Both the position numbers and the translations under genes were made by a program. Below, piece after piece: positions 24,079 through 32,624 of a stretch of 47,919 nucleotides of DNA. Every line of letters starts with the position of its first letter. The stretch's first letter is position 1. Source of the stretch: Patescibacteria group bacterium UBA6033 (GTDB lineage Bacteria; Patescibacteriota; Minisyncoccia; Phycocordibacterales; Phycocordibacteraceae); the NCBI GenBank assembly GCA_002429325.1, contig DIZH01000023.1, forward strand, positions 1-47,919, in the 5' to 3' direction. The notes below the pieces were generated by a model. It searched no databases. It saw only the letters and a program-made list of their open reading frames with translations, and was not told the DNA's origin.

Positions 24079-25638
24079 ATGCGCTCTAGCCGCCCGTCGG
24101 CCCGCGTAAGCAATAAAAAGACCTCAACACGGCCTCGGTCTTTCGTAGTTTCTCCTTCCTTCATTGCGAAGTTGCGTACCCAAGAGAGTTCCGATTGGTC
24201 GCACGCTATTTACACCACTATCCTCAAACGCTTTAAGGATGCGTATGAAAATGTCGCTGCATATCGGCACTTTCTCGAACGTCTCGGCATTGACGCTTCT
24301 TCAATTCGCTCTGCAAAGAGTATTGAGCGCATCCCACCTATCACCAAGGCGAACTATCTGCGTGTTCATCCTTGGGACAAACTCTGCAGGAATGGTGCGC
24401 TTGCAGACGAGCCGCTGGTTCTCACTGCGACATCCGGCTCAACTGGGCAGCCTTTCTACATCCCTCGCACCGACGAGGTTCACGATGCCTCTATGGTCTT
24501 TCACCGCCTCTTTATAGAACGCAGTGGTCTCGATAAATCTAAACCGACCCTTGTTGTTGTCGCTTTCGGCATGGGAGTCTGGATCGGCGGAATTCTCACC
24601 TATGAGGCATTCAGGCGCATTTCGGAAAGCGGATGGCCGCTCTCGATTATCACCCCTGGCGTGAACAAGAAGGAGATTTTCGAGGCGCTCACACACATCG
24701 GCCCTTCCTATGAGCAGATAATCCTCTGCGGCTATCCGCCCTTTGTGAAAGATCTTATCGACGACGCTCCTGAACATGGCGTCGATTGGAAACATTGGGA
24801 TATGCGTATTGTCTGCGCGGCAGAAGCCTTCTCGGAACATTTTCGAGAATATTTGATGATGAAGACTGGCATGAAAGATCCGTATCGCAGCGTCATGAAC
24901 ATTTATGGCAGCGCGGAGCTCGGCTCTATGGCAACTGAGACGCCATTATCTATATTGCTCCGTCAGCTCGCACTGAAGGACGAAGTTCTCTACCAAAAGC
25001 TCTTCAGTGAGGCGCATCGCTTGCCGACTCTCGCTCAGTTCATACCCGACTTCACCTCTTTCGAGGCAGGGAAGAACGGTGAGATATATGCGACAGGCGG
25101 CGCAGTACTGCCATTCATTCGTTATGACATCGGTGACCAAGGGGGCGTCTTTACTTATGCCGATGCTGAGCAGAGATGTAAAGAAGTTGGCATCAATCTC
25201 TCTGCCGAGATAAAACGTGCGGGCATCGAGGACACGATTATGCAGCTGCCGTTCGTCTATTTGTATGAACGAGCCGACCTCTCGACCAAACTTTACGGTG
25301 CAATCATCTACCCAGAACACGTGAAGATTGGACTTCAGAATCCGATGCTCGAGAAGTTCATTACTGGACGCTTCACTATGACGACCGAGAATGATGAGAA
25401 TCACAATGAGTACCTTGAAATCAATATTGAGCTCCAACATGGAGTGAAGGATGGCGCGACAATCGAAGAGGCTCTTATTGAGAGCATTATCAAGAGTCTT
25501 TCCGCCTCAAGCGGCGAATATCAGAATAATCGCGTGAATATGGGAGATCGTGTCGTTCCACGTATTGTGTTCTGGCCACATGAGCATCCGAAATATTTCC
25601 CTCCTGGCATCAAACAGAGGTGGGTCATTCGGTCATAA
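24079..25638 (+). CDS. PaaK-like adenylate-forming enzyme
   Basis: The product is 519 residues from ATG 24079; the GTG at 24058 is an alternative start. It resembles phenylacetate-CoA ligases of the ANL superfamily: the P-loop is TATSGSTGQPF (about 121-131), an NIYGSAELGSMA region holds the acyl-binding loop, and FIRYDIGDQGG carries the nucleotide-binding Asp. The C-terminal domain is divergent (about 400-519). It should activate a carboxylate as an acyl-adenylate. It stands between an aminotransferase and a ThiF-like enzyme, which also uses adenylation, so the genes may form one pathway. Confidence 0.75.
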   Translation: MRSSRPSARVSNKKTSTRPRSFVVSPSFIAKLRTQESSDWSHAIYTTILKRFKDAYENVAAYRHFLERLGIDASSIRSAKSIERIPPITKANYLRVHPWDKLCRNGALADEPLVLTATSGSTGQPFYIPRTDEVHDASMVFHRLFIERSGLDKSKPTLVVVAFGMGVWIGGILTYEAFRRISESGWPLSIITPGVNKKEIFEALTHIGPSYEQIILCGYPPFVKDLIDDAPEHGVDWKHWDMRIVCAAEAFSEHFREYLMMKTGMKDPYRSVMNIYGSAELGSMATETPLSILLRQLALKDEVLYQKLFSEAHRLPTLAQFIPDFTSFEAGKNGEIYATGGAVLPFIRYDIGDQGGVFTYADAEQRCKEVGINLSAEIKRAGIEDTIMQLPFVYLYERADLSTKLYGAIIYPEHVKIGLQNPMLEKFITGRFTMTTENDENHNEYLEINIELQHGVKDGATIEEALIESIIKSLSASSGEYQNNRVNMGDRVVPRIVFWPHEHPKYFPPGIKQRWVIRS

Positions 25639-25662
25639 ACGAACATGCTAGCATATTAGAGT

Positions 25663-26838
25663 ATGGAAGAATCTCTGAACACGCTCCGTCAAAAAAAGAT
25701 AGCGTCGAGGCCTTTGATTTTTGATCTCTCCCAACATGAAGACCATGCCCGTTTTGAAACACTCTTGAGCGAAGATTCTATCAGGCAGATCTCGGATGAT
25801 TATGAAGAACAACAGCGCGAACTTTTCGGCATCAAGAATCCTTCGCGAGTATACGCTCCTGGTTTTGAGGAAGCATTTCAAGAGCACTATCGCTCTTTGT
25901 CGGTAGGAGGGTCGATTTCAGAGCATGGTCGTTGGGTTTATTTTCCCTGGCGCTACCTTGCTGCGCACATTTTACCTGAAGAGGAATATCATCTGGTCCG
26001 TACGGCACGGAATCAGAATCTCATCACGAAAGAGGAACAGGAGATATTTTATAATGCGACCATCGGCATCGGTGGGCTCTCGGTGGGCTCATCGGTAGCT
26101 TTCGCAATAGCGCTTGCTGGGGGAGGTAAACATATGAAGCTCGCTGATATGGACCGTCTTGCACTCTCGAATACGAACCGTGTCCTCGCTGGAGCCGACC
26201 GGCTCGGCATACTGAAAGTCGAGATGGCAGCGCGTACTATCTATGAAATTAATCCATATGCCGATCTTGAACTTCATTCCGAAGGACTCACCCCGGAAAA
26301 CATTGAGGGATTTTTTGATGGTCTCACTATCATGATAGATGAGCTCGATAATATCGCAGTCAAATATCTCATTCGCGAGCAGGCACAGAAGCATCATATT
26401 GCAGTCGTTATGGCTGCCGATAATGGGGACAATGCAGTTGTCGATGTTGAGCGCTATGACCTCGAACCGCAGCCGGAATTTTTCCATGGGCGCATGGGGG
26501 ATGTCTCGTATGAGATGCTCTCAAAGCTCGATAAGTTCGGTATCGGCAAGATGATTACGAAACATGTTGGGCCCGAGAACGTGACTGAGCGCATGCAGCA
26601 ATCCTTGACTCAGATGGGAAAGACTATCGTTTCGTGGCCGCAGCTTGGCGGTGCGGCGCTGGTAAATGGCGCGGCGGTCGCCTACTGCGTACGCAAGATT
26701 TTGAACGGCCAGCCGCTTGAATCGAATCGCTCGCTCGTTTCGCTCGATGAGAAGCTCGTTCCTGATTACAATTCCGCCACGTCTATCGCACGACGACAGA
26801 AAATCTCTGAAGATTTCGCAAGAGGATTCGGCCTATGA
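25663..26838 (+). CDS. ThiF/E1-like adenylyltransferase
   Basis: The product is 391 residues. An N-terminal extension of about 125 residues precedes an E1/ThiF Rossmann domain with GIGGLSVGSS (135-144), LADMDRLALSNTNR (160-173, including the nucleotide-binding Asp and Arg) and IDELDN (about 226-231). No CXXC zinc motif or clear catalytic Cys loop is evident. It overlaps the nitroreductase-like gene by 4 bases. The pair corresponds in order to the fused ThiF-nitroreductase Rv1355c/MoeY-type proteins, whose function is unproven. Confidence 0.8.
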   Translation: MEESLNTLRQKKIASRPLIFDLSQHEDHARFETLLSEDSIRQISDDYEEQQRELFGIKNPSRVYAPGFEEAFQEHYRSLSVGGSISEHGRWVYFPWRYLAAHILPEEEYHLVRTARNQNLITKEEQEIFYNATIGIGGLSVGSSVAFAIALAGGGKHMKLADMDRLALSNTNRVLAGADRLGILKVEMAARTIYEINPYADLELHSEGLTPENIEGFFDGLTIMIDELDNIAVKYLIREQAQKHHIAVVMAADNGDNAVVDVERYDLEPQPEFFHGRMGDVSYEMLSKLDKFGIGKMITKHVGPENVTERMQQSLTQMGKTIVSWPQLGGAALVNGAAVAYCVRKILNGQPLESNRSLVSLDEKLVPDYNSATSIARRQKISEDFARGFGL

Positions 26839-27896
26839 TCCACAGCATTTCTCCCGACCTCAAACGTATTCTTGAAGCGGGGAATAACGCGCCTTCAGGC
26901 GAGAATTGTCAGCCATGGCACTTCATCGTCCGTGGCAATACGGTCGAAGTTCATCTTCTTCCTGAGCGCGATCAATCGGCATATAGCTGGGGCAAGCGCG
27001 CTTCGTATCTCGCAAATGGCGCCGCGATAGAGAACATCGTTATTGCAGCCTCTGTCGAAGGGTATCGTGCGGACGTGAACTATTTTCCGACCGGCAATGA
27101 TATGTTGCATATCGCGACGATTTCTCTAATGGAGGATATGGCTGTCCATAAGGATTCTCTCGCGGCTTATACCGATGTTCGGATCTCGAACCGTAAATCC
27201 TATAAGAAACAATCGCTTACTGATGATGAGCGCGTAGCCCTTCTTGCCGTCGATCCTGTTGTGCTTGTCGAATCTTCCAAAGAAATCGGTATTCTCGGGC
27301 GCGTTGGTTCGACGAATGAAGAAGTGATGCTTGCGAATCGCGCGCTACATCAATTTTTCTTCAGTCATGTGAGCTGGACGAAAGAAGAGGATGAGAAAAA
27401 GAAGATCGGTTTCTTTATAAAGACGCTTGAGCTTCCTCCTCCTGCAGAAATCATGTTCAAAGTGTTCCGCAACTGGTCAATCATGCGTATTCTTGGCGCA
27501 ATAGGTTTCAATCGTATCGTCGCAAGACAGAATGGTGCAACGAATGCTTCCGTCGCTGCTATCGGCGGGTTCATGATTCCTGGCATCGAGCCGCTCGACT
27601 TCGTGAAGATCGGTAGAACGATAGAGCGATTTTGGCTTACTGCTACCTCGCTCGGTCTCTCACTTCAACCACTGACCGGCGTACTTTTCTTCAAGCTTAA
27701 GATCGCAGGAGGAGAGGAAGAAGTATTCTCTGTGCGCGAAAAGGGTCTCATCATGAATGCGTATGGAAGGGCCGCCGAGATATTCAAGGCAGGCGATAGG
27801 CATATCGCTTTTATGTTTCGTATTGGACGCGGCGATGCACCTTCGGCTCGCGCAGTTCGATTTCCTCTTGAGGATGTAGTCACAATGGTTTCCTGA
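26835..27896 (+). CDS. Nitroreductase-like flavoprotein
   Basis: The product is 353 residues. NNAPSGENCQPWHFIV (about 17-32) is a nitroreductase FMN-binding start. The C-terminal half has GLSLQPLTGV (about 260-269), the second FMN contact. The size and layout resemble Rv3131/acg-like proteins and the C-terminal part of Rv1355c-type fusions. An insertion at about 175-205 is rich in Lys and Glu. The ATGA overlap with the ThiF-like gene implies coupled translation and probably a complex. Confidence 0.75.
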   Translation: MIHSISPDLKRILEAGNNAPSGENCQPWHFIVRGNTVEVHLLPERDQSAYSWGKRASYLANGAAIENIVIAASVEGYRADVNYFPTGNDMLHIATISLMEDMAVHKDSLAAYTDVRISNRKSYKKQSLTDDERVALLAVDPVVLVESSKEIGILGRVGSTNEEVMLANRALHQFFFSHVSWTKEEDEKKKIGFFIKTLELPPPAEIMFKVFRNWSIMRILGAIGFNRIVARQNGATNASVAAIGGFMIPGIEPLDFVKIGRTIERFWLTATSLGLSLQPLTGVLFFKLKIAGGEEEVFSVREKGLIMNAYGRAAEIFKAGDRHIAFMFRIGRGDAPSARAVRFPLEDVVTMVS

Positions 27897-27902
27897 TATT
27901 CT
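27897..27902 (+). promoter_or_regulatory. -10 hexamer TATTCT, leaderless start of the kinase gene
   Basis: Six bases separate it from the ATG at 27909. The hexamer begins directly after the stop codon of the preceding gene, so the kinase may also be transcribed on its own. Confidence 0.45.
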
Positions 27903-27908
27903 TTTTGC

Positions 27909-29498
27909 ATGGGAATCACTTCGCTCGTTTACATAAACTTCGACCTCCTTTCGGTCGGTATTGCAATCGCTGGCACAGTGCTTCTTGGGAGCATCATTTT
28001 CTTTAACAATACAAAAAGCATCACGAATCGGACATTCCTCTATTTCTCAATACTTACGGCAATATGGGGTATCTCGAATTATCTCGAGTACCGGTTCACA
28101 ACAATCGATGCAACCCTTTGGGCATTACGCCTGCATCTCTTCATATCAACTCTGCATGCATTTTTCTTTTTCCAGCTCGCCTATGTCTTTCCTCGAGAGA
28201 ATGTGGTTTTCCCACGTTGGTATCGTTATATTTTGATTCCGATTGTTACAACTGTCATGATAGTGGTACTCACTCCGTTCGTGTTCTCGAGTATAGCAAC
28301 ACTTGCTCCTGTGGGAGAAGTGACGAGAGCGACGCCCGGTCCTGGCATCGCTCTTTTCATACTTGTCGCGTTCGGACTCTTGTTATCAAGTCTCGTTATT
28401 TTGTTCAGAAGAGTAGCGAAAGCGAGTGGAATAGAACGCCGACAATCGCTTATGCTCTCGATTGGGATGTCTCTCATGGCGATTCTTATTCTTACGTTTA
28501 ATGTGGTGCTACCTAATATGTTCGCGAATCTCAGTTTCATCCCGCTTGCAGCTCTTTTCATATTCCCGTTTGTTGCGTTCACGTCATACGCTATTTATCG
28601 TCATCATCTCTTCAATCTGAAAGTCGCTACGACGGCATTCCTCGGCTTCATGGTGACAGTGTTCTCCTTTGTGAATATTCTCTACTCTACTCAGCTGAGT
28701 GAAGTCGTCATAAATATTACGGCGTTCCTTATTGTGCTCATAGGAAGCATCAAAATTGTGCAGGACACGCTCAGCCTCAAGACGCTTACGGAGGAACTCG
28801 GGGAAATCAATGCGCAACAGGAAACACTCATCCATTTCATTGGGCATGAGGTCAAAGGATTTCTGACCAAAGACGCTGGGGCCCTTGCCGAGCTTTCCGA
28901 CGGCGACTTCGGTCCCTTGTCGGAACAGGCGAAGCCGTTTGTCGAGCGAGCGCTCGCGCAGTCGCGACAGGGCGTGGATTCCGTATCGAATATCCTTAAA
29001 GCGGCGAATTTGAAGAAGGGAACAGTCTCGTACGTCAAAGAGTCGTTCGACCTGAAGGCGCTTGTTGCCGAAGCCGTCGAGCGCTCGCGCGCCGCTGCAA
29101 AGCAGAAGGGGCTCGAACTCTCACTCACCGCTACTGATGAATCCTGTCAGATGATTGGAGATAAAAATCAGATTAGCGACCACGTATTGCGCAATCTCAT
29201 CGACAACTCAATCAACTACACGCCGTCGGGTTCTATCGCAGTCTCGCTTAAGAAGGAGAATGGCAAACTCATTTTTGCGGTCAAGGATACTGGCGTCGGC
29301 ATCACCGACGAGGATAAGAAGCGGCTTTTTACTGAAGGCGGTCATGGCAAAGACTCTCAAACCATCAATGTGCATTCGACCGGCTACGGTCTCTATATCG
29401 CCAAGCAGATTACCGAGGCACACGGTGGCATCATCCGTGCTGAGTCAGGGGGAGCAGGGAAGGGCTCGACGTTTACGGTGGAGTTCTTGGCGGCGTAG
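27909..29498 (+). CDS. Membrane sensor histidine kinase
   Basis: The product is 529 residues. About eight transmembrane helices (about 8-270) form a 7TM-type sensor region. The HisKA-like helix contains FIGHEVKGFL with phospho-accepting His313, and the ATPase domain shows NLIDNSINYTPSG (N box), DTGVGI (G1) and GYGLYIAK (G2). No response regulator gene is in the window, so its partner lies elsewhere. It sits between the ThiF/nitroreductase genes and an ABC exporter and may respond to or control their product. Confidence 0.88.
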   Translation: MGITSLVYINFDLLSVGIAIAGTVLLGSIIFFNNTKSITNRTFLYFSILTAIWGISNYLEYRFTTIDATLWALRLHLFISTLHAFFFFQLAYVFPRENVVFPRWYRYILIPIVTTVMIVVLTPFVFSSIATLAPVGEVTRATPGPGIALFILVAFGLLLSSLVILFRRVAKASGIERRQSLMLSIGMSLMAILILTFNVVLPNMFANLSFIPLAALFIFPFVAFTSYAIYRHHLFNLKVATTAFLGFMVTVFSFVNILYSTQLSEVVINITAFLIVLIGSIKIVQDTLSLKTLTEELGEINAQQETLIHFIGHEVKGFLTKDAGALAELSDGDFGPLSEQAKPFVERALAQSRQGVDSVSNILKAANLKKGTVSYVKESFDLKALVAEAVERSRAAAKQKGLELSLTATDESCQMIGDKNQISDHVLRNLIDNSINYTPSGSIAVSLKKENGKLIFAVKDTGVGITDEDKKRLFTEGGHGKDSQTINVHSTGYGLYIAKQITEAHGGIIRAESGGAGKGSTFTVEFLAA

Positions 29499-29544
29499 TG
29501 TGAACCTCATTTCAGAGTCGGAATCCTAGTGATAAGATGAGGTA

Positions 29545-31377
29545 ATGCCTCCTGAAAAGAAAAAACCTGCACGGGCAGGGGCAGTCCTTCGTGCTTATGG
29601 CGCGGCTGCGTTCGTGTACCCGTGGTCTTTCGGAGCTGCTATTCTTGCGGCGGTTATTATTGAGGCATCAGGAGTCATCGCCCCGCTGTTTCTGCGCCAA
29701 TTCATCAACCTCCTTTCAGGAGGTGCGCCGACAGGAGCAGCTGTGCAGACTCTTTTTGTGGCGCTTATTCTTTTCACGACGACAAATATCGTGGGTTGGC
29801 TCGGCCAGCGAATACGTCTTTTTGCAGTCAATCGAGTCGAGTCGAGAGCGATGGTCGACCTCTATCGAAATGCGTTCGACTACATGCTCGGACATTCGCA
29901 CGAATTTTTCATTTCGAATTTTACTGGAACGCTCACGCGCCGTGTGACACGCTATGCCCGCTCTTTCGAGCAGGTGTTCGATAGTCTTTTTTTCAACTTC
30001 TTTCCAGCTCTTCTATTTGCCATCGGTATCATCAGCGTTCTCTCTCTGCGCAGCCCGCTTCTCGGTGCTGGGCTTTTGGTATGGACCGTGTTCTTCGTCT
30101 ATCTGCAATTCAGGATGATGCTCAAGCGTCAGCCATTGCGCGCGGCGCGTACCGAGGAGGATAGTCGTGTGACTGGCTTCCTTTCCGATGCTGTGCTTAA
30201 TCACTCGACCATCACTGCTTTCGCCGCAGTACCATTTGAGAGCTCTCATTTTGGAGAGACTATTAATCGGTGGTACATCGCACTTCGGCGTGTATGGGAC
30301 GCTGATTTATGGGTCTTTGCTATACAAGGACTTCTTGCTACTGGAATAGAATTCACTCTTCTTGCTGCTGCAATTCTGCTCTGGCAACAGGGTCTTATGA
30401 CGGTGGGAGATTTCGTACTTATTCAGATCTACGTGCTCGGTCTCTTTAATCGTATATGGAGCATCGGACAGAACATGCGTCAGCTCTATGATGCGTTCGC
30501 TGATGCGACCGAAATGCTCGACATCATGGAACTGCCTCATGGGATTGTGGATGCTCCAGATGCCGCTCCTCTTCAGCTCGGCGCCGGTGCAATGTCTTTT
30601 GATTCCGTGCGTTTCGAATATCATGACAGCCATGCGGTACTCAATGAGTTCTCTCTTGAGGTAAAGCCTCAAGAGAAGATAGCTCTTATCGGTTCCTCGG
30701 GTGCAGGGAAGACGACTATTACGAAGCTCTTGCTGCGCCTCTACGAACTCACGAGCGGGACCATTTCAATCGATGGCCAGGATATATCGAAGGTCACGCA
30801 AGAGAGTCTACGGAAAGCAATTGCGTTCGTCCCGCAGGAACCGATGCTTTTCCACCGCACTCTTATGGATAACATCCGCTATGGTCGTCAGGAAGCGACC
30901 GATAACGAAGTCATTGAGGCGGCAAAACAAGCGCATTGCTATGAGTTCATCAGTCAGTATCCGCTCGGTTTCGAAACGATGGTAGGCGAGCGTGGTGTGA
31001 AGCTCTCTGGTGGCGAGCGCCAGAGAGTGGCTATCGCTCGCGCCATCCTCAAAGATGCGCCGATTCTCGTACTTGATGAGGCGACGTCGAGCTTGGATTC
31101 TGAATCTGAACGTCTTATCCAAGACGCGCTGCTGAAACTTATGAAAGGGAAGACGGTCATTGCCATTGCGCACCGTTTGTCGACCGTCATGAATATGGAC
31201 CGCCTTGTCGTGATGGAACATGGTTCAGTAGTGCTCTCGGGGACGCACGAGGAGTTGCTGTCGCACGAGAGCAATCTCTATAAGAAGCTGTGGGAAATTC
31301 AGGCTGGTGGATTCTTGCGCGAGGATGGGACATTGTCTGACAGGGGCGATTTTGGTAGTGTCTCTAGAGCGGCCTGA
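29545..31377 (+). CDS. ABC exporter, fused permease-ATPase (MsbA/multidrug type)
   Basis: The product is 610 residues. Six transmembrane helices (about 28-320) are followed by an ATPase domain with Walker A GSSGAGKTT (about 383), signature LSGGERQRVAIARA (about 486), Walker B ILVLDEATSSLDS and switch AHRLST. It would act as a homodimer to export lipids, peptides or drugs. Its position after the aminotransferase/PaaK/ThiF/nitroreductase run makes it a candidate exporter for a product of that run. The 3' end runs into a tRNA-leader-like repeat. Confidence 0.9.
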   Translation: MPPEKKKPARAGAVLRAYGAAAFVYPWSFGAAILAAVIIEASGVIAPLFLRQFINLLSGGAPTGAAVQTLFVALILFTTTNIVGWLGQRIRLFAVNRVESRAMVDLYRNAFDYMLGHSHEFFISNFTGTLTRRVTRYARSFEQVFDSLFFNFFPALLFAIGIISVLSLRSPLLGAGLLVWTVFFVYLQFRMMLKRQPLRAARTEEDSRVTGFLSDAVLNHSTITAFAAVPFESSHFGETINRWYIALRRVWDADLWVFAIQGLLATGIEFTLLAAAILLWQQGLMTVGDFVLIQIYVLGLFNRIWSIGQNMRQLYDAFADATEMLDIMELPHGIVDAPDAAPLQLGAGAMSFDSVRFEYHDSHAVLNEFSLEVKPQEKIALIGSSGAGKTTITKLLLRLYELTSGTISIDGQDISKVTQESLRKAIAFVPQEPMLFHRTLMDNIRYGRQEATDNEVIEAAKQAHCYEFISQYPLGFETMVGERGVKLSGGERQRVAIARAILKDAPILVLDEATSSLDSESERLIQDALLKLMKGKTVIAIAHRLSTVMNMDRLVVMEHGSVVLSGTHEELLSHESNLYKKLWEIQAGGFLREDGTLSDRGDFGSVSRAA

Positions 31378-31460
31378 GGATAGCCGTTGTAAGCATTGCT
31401 TGCACGCTTCCACCTAGGCTCGCTCGTAGGACATATGTATACGCAGACGTATATATATGT
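31378..31460 (+). repeat. First copy of the tRNA-upstream repeat with hairpin
   Basis: Bases 31383-31426 match 32388-32431 closely; both contain the shared block TTGCTTGCACGCTTCCA. A hairpin follows with arms 31431-31443 and 31448-31460 (13 pairs, one G-T). tRNA-Met begins 10 bases later. No separate promoter is evident, so it may be the 3' end of the exporter mRNA. Confidence 0.55.
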
Positions 31461-31470
31461 TTCCTCGCTC

Positions 31471-31542
31471 GCCGGTGTAGTTCAAGAGTTAGAACGAGGG
31501 ACTCATAAACCCTAGACGGTGGCGCGACTCCACCCACCGGCA
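31471..31542 (+). tRNA. tRNA-Met (CAT), atypical D and T loops
   Basis: Acceptor arms GCCGGTG and CACCGGC pair fully, with discriminator A at 31542. The D stem is GTTC/GAAC and the anticodon CAT is at 31504-31506 in loop CTCATAA. The T stem is GGTGG/CCACC with loop CGCGACT in place of the near-universal TTC start, and the D loop lacks the GG pair. One A-A mismatch lies in the anticodon stem. No CCA is encoded. It could be an elongator Met or a lysidine-modified Ile tRNA; a decayed gene is also possible. Confidence 0.7.
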
Positions 31543-31641
31543 CAACTATCGTCACTTGGCGGTCCGACCGCCAAGTGACGACACACGACATTTTGTGAGG
31601 AGTTTGCTAGGATGAATTCTACTTGCATACAGCAGGTGTAT

Positions 31642-31715
31642 GCGGGGGTAGCTCAACTGGTTAGAGCATCCGCCTGTCACGCGGAAGGTTGCGGGTTCGA
31701 GTCCCGTCCCTCGCG
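31642..31715 (+). tRNA. tRNA-Asp (GTC)
   Basis: The acceptor GCGGGGG pairs with CCCTCGC (one G-T). Anticodon GTC is at 31676-31678 in loop CTGTCAC, the T arm holds GGTTCGAGTCC, and the discriminator is G. No CCA is encoded. A terminator hairpin follows at 31719. Confidence 0.95.
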
Positions 31716-31718
31716 CAG

Positions 31719-31752
31719 AATGAAAAAGAGCTGGAAACAGCTCTTTTTCATT
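31719..31752 (+). terminator. Perfect 15-bp terminator after tRNA-Asp
   Basis: AATGAAAAAGAGCTG (31719-31733) and its complement (31738-31752) enclose a GAAA tetraloop; the 3' arm contains CTTTTTC. Confidence 0.85.
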
Positions 31753-31784
31753 ATTCTGTCGACGAGCGCAAAGTCTGCTTTGCG

Positions 31785-31960
31785 GGACTCGAAGGCCGTA
31801 GGGCGACGGCCCGAGGCGGGGTCGCACAAAATCTCAGCAGAGATTTATGTGTGACCGAGTCCTGTAGATACAGTGACGACGACGAACGAGCGCTTGGCCT
31901 AGCCCATCAGGACTCGAAGGCCACAGGGCAACAGCGAACAAATTATTCCTGACCGAGTCC
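31785..31960. repeat. Two tandem units bounded by GGACTCG / CGAGTCC
   Basis: Unit 1 (31785-31862) and unit 2 (31910-31960) both start GGACTCGAAGGCC and end GACCGAGTCC, an inverted-repeat boundary, with AGGGC-AC-GC shared after the start. A 25-base block at 31835-31859 of unit 1 recurs in inverted orientation at 46883-46907 with one mismatch. No coding frame was found in 31753-31965. Confidence 0.65.
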
Positions 31961-31965
31961 CATCC

Positions 31966-32319
31966 CTATGCTCGTCCGTATTTATCTTCGATGCGAGTGA
32001 TATCGCTCTCCTCAAATTCGCCGAAGGCTATCTCAAGGAATGTAAGGCCATGGAGTCCTCCTGTCGCGCGATGCTCGGTATGGCGGGGGATAAAGAATTT
32101 GTCGCCCTCATGCGCCTCAGTATCTGTATCGCCTACGCGTATGACGCCCGTACCCTTTACGACGCACCAGAATTCGTCGCGGCGCTCGTGCGTCTGAAGG
32201 CTAAAAGCTTCGCCCTCGTGCACGGTGATTATCTTCACTGTGGACTTCTCGTTCAGGGTGAATCGTTCAAATGCGCCCCAAGGGCGCAGGTCTTTATCGT
32301 AATTTGTGAGTTCGTTCAT
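31966..32319 (-). CDS. Mannose-6-phosphate isomerase-like cupin protein
   Basis: The product is 117 residues from ATG 32319. That start was chosen over the frame start at 32337 because TATACT (32326-32331 on this strand) lies 6 bases before it. The sequence follows the C-terminal cupin of type II phosphomannose isomerases: RPWGAFERF, HEGEAFSLQTHERRDEFW with metal-binding His and Glu, and IPRHTEHRATG. Stand-alone versions are common. The substrate, probably a sugar phosphate, is inferred. Confidence 0.85.
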   Translation of the reverse strand: MNELTNYDKDLRPWGAFERFTLNEKSTVKIITVHEGEAFSLQTHERRDEFWCVVKGTGVIRVGDTDTEAHEGDKFFIPRHTEHRATGGLHGLTFLEIAFGEFEESDITRIEDKYGRA

Positions 32320-32325
32320 GCGACA

Positions 32326-32331
32326 AGTATA
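32326..32331 (-). promoter_or_regulatory. -10 hexamer TATACT, leaderless start
   Basis: Six bases separate it from the ATG at 32319 on the minus strand. Confidence 0.6.
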
Positions 32332-32342
32332 ACTCAAGAAAA

Positions 32343-32371
32343 TTGAAAGTATGAGGGAATTCGGATAGTAT
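32343..32371 (+). promoter_or_regulatory. Candidate promoter of a small RNA
   Basis: TTGAAA (32343-32348), a 17-base spacer and TAGTAT (32366-32371) predict +1 near 32378, just before a structured repeat that ends in a terminator hairpin. Confidence 0.45.
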
Positions 32372-32377
32372 GCGCTT

Positions 32378-32470
32378 ACAGAGAGTCGCCGTTATAAGCG
32401 TTGCTTGCACGCTTCCAACTCGGCTCTCTCGGGCGAAAAGATGCTGTTCCGAAGCGCAACAGCATCTTTT
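32378..32470 (+). ncRNA. Candidate structured small RNA / tRNA-upstream repeat, second copy
   Basis: AGAGAGTCG (32380-32388) pairs with CGGCTCTCT (32421-32429). An inner hairpin AAGCG/CGCTT (32396-32400, 32410-32414) sits inside. A terminator-like stem follows (32436-32448 with 32458-32470, 13 perfect pairs, ending CTTTT). The 44-base core is repeated at 31383-31426. Promoter, structure and terminator suggest a transcript of about 93 bases. It could also be a processed leader of the tRNA-Thr gene that starts 11 bases later. Confidence 0.5.
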
Positions 32471-32480
32471 ACCCTCGTTC

Positions 32481-32553
32481 GCCGTTGTAGCTCAGCTGGT
32501 AGAGCAGCGCCATGGTAAGGCGCAGGTCGTCAGTTCAAACCTGACCAACGGCT
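32481..32553 (+). tRNA. tRNA-Thr (GGT)
   Basis: The acceptor GCCGTTG/CAACGGC pairs fully. Anticodon GGT is at 32514-32516 in loop ATGGTAA, the T arm contains AGTTCAAACCT and the discriminator is T. No CCA is encoded. A terminator follows at once. Confidence 0.95.
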
Positions 32554-32563
32554 CAGAAATAGG

Positions 32564-32613
32564 AAAACCCTTCCGTAACTACTCGCTTTGGCGAATATTT
32601 ACGGAAGGGTTTT
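32564..32613 (+). terminator. Terminator hairpin after tRNA-Thr(GGT)
   Basis: AAAACCCTTCCGTAA (32564-32578) is the exact complement of 32599-32613, enclosing a 20-base loop and followed by further T residues. Read on the other strand it can also stop the minus-strand gene at 32625-32873. Confidence 0.8.
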
Positions 32614-32624
32614 TGGTCGGTGGC

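Noticed and set aside
31552..31827. Minus-strand open frame with a TGLEPATFRVTGGCSNQLSYP-like translation
   Set aside because: This is the well-known spurious translation of a tRNA gene, here tRNA-Asp.
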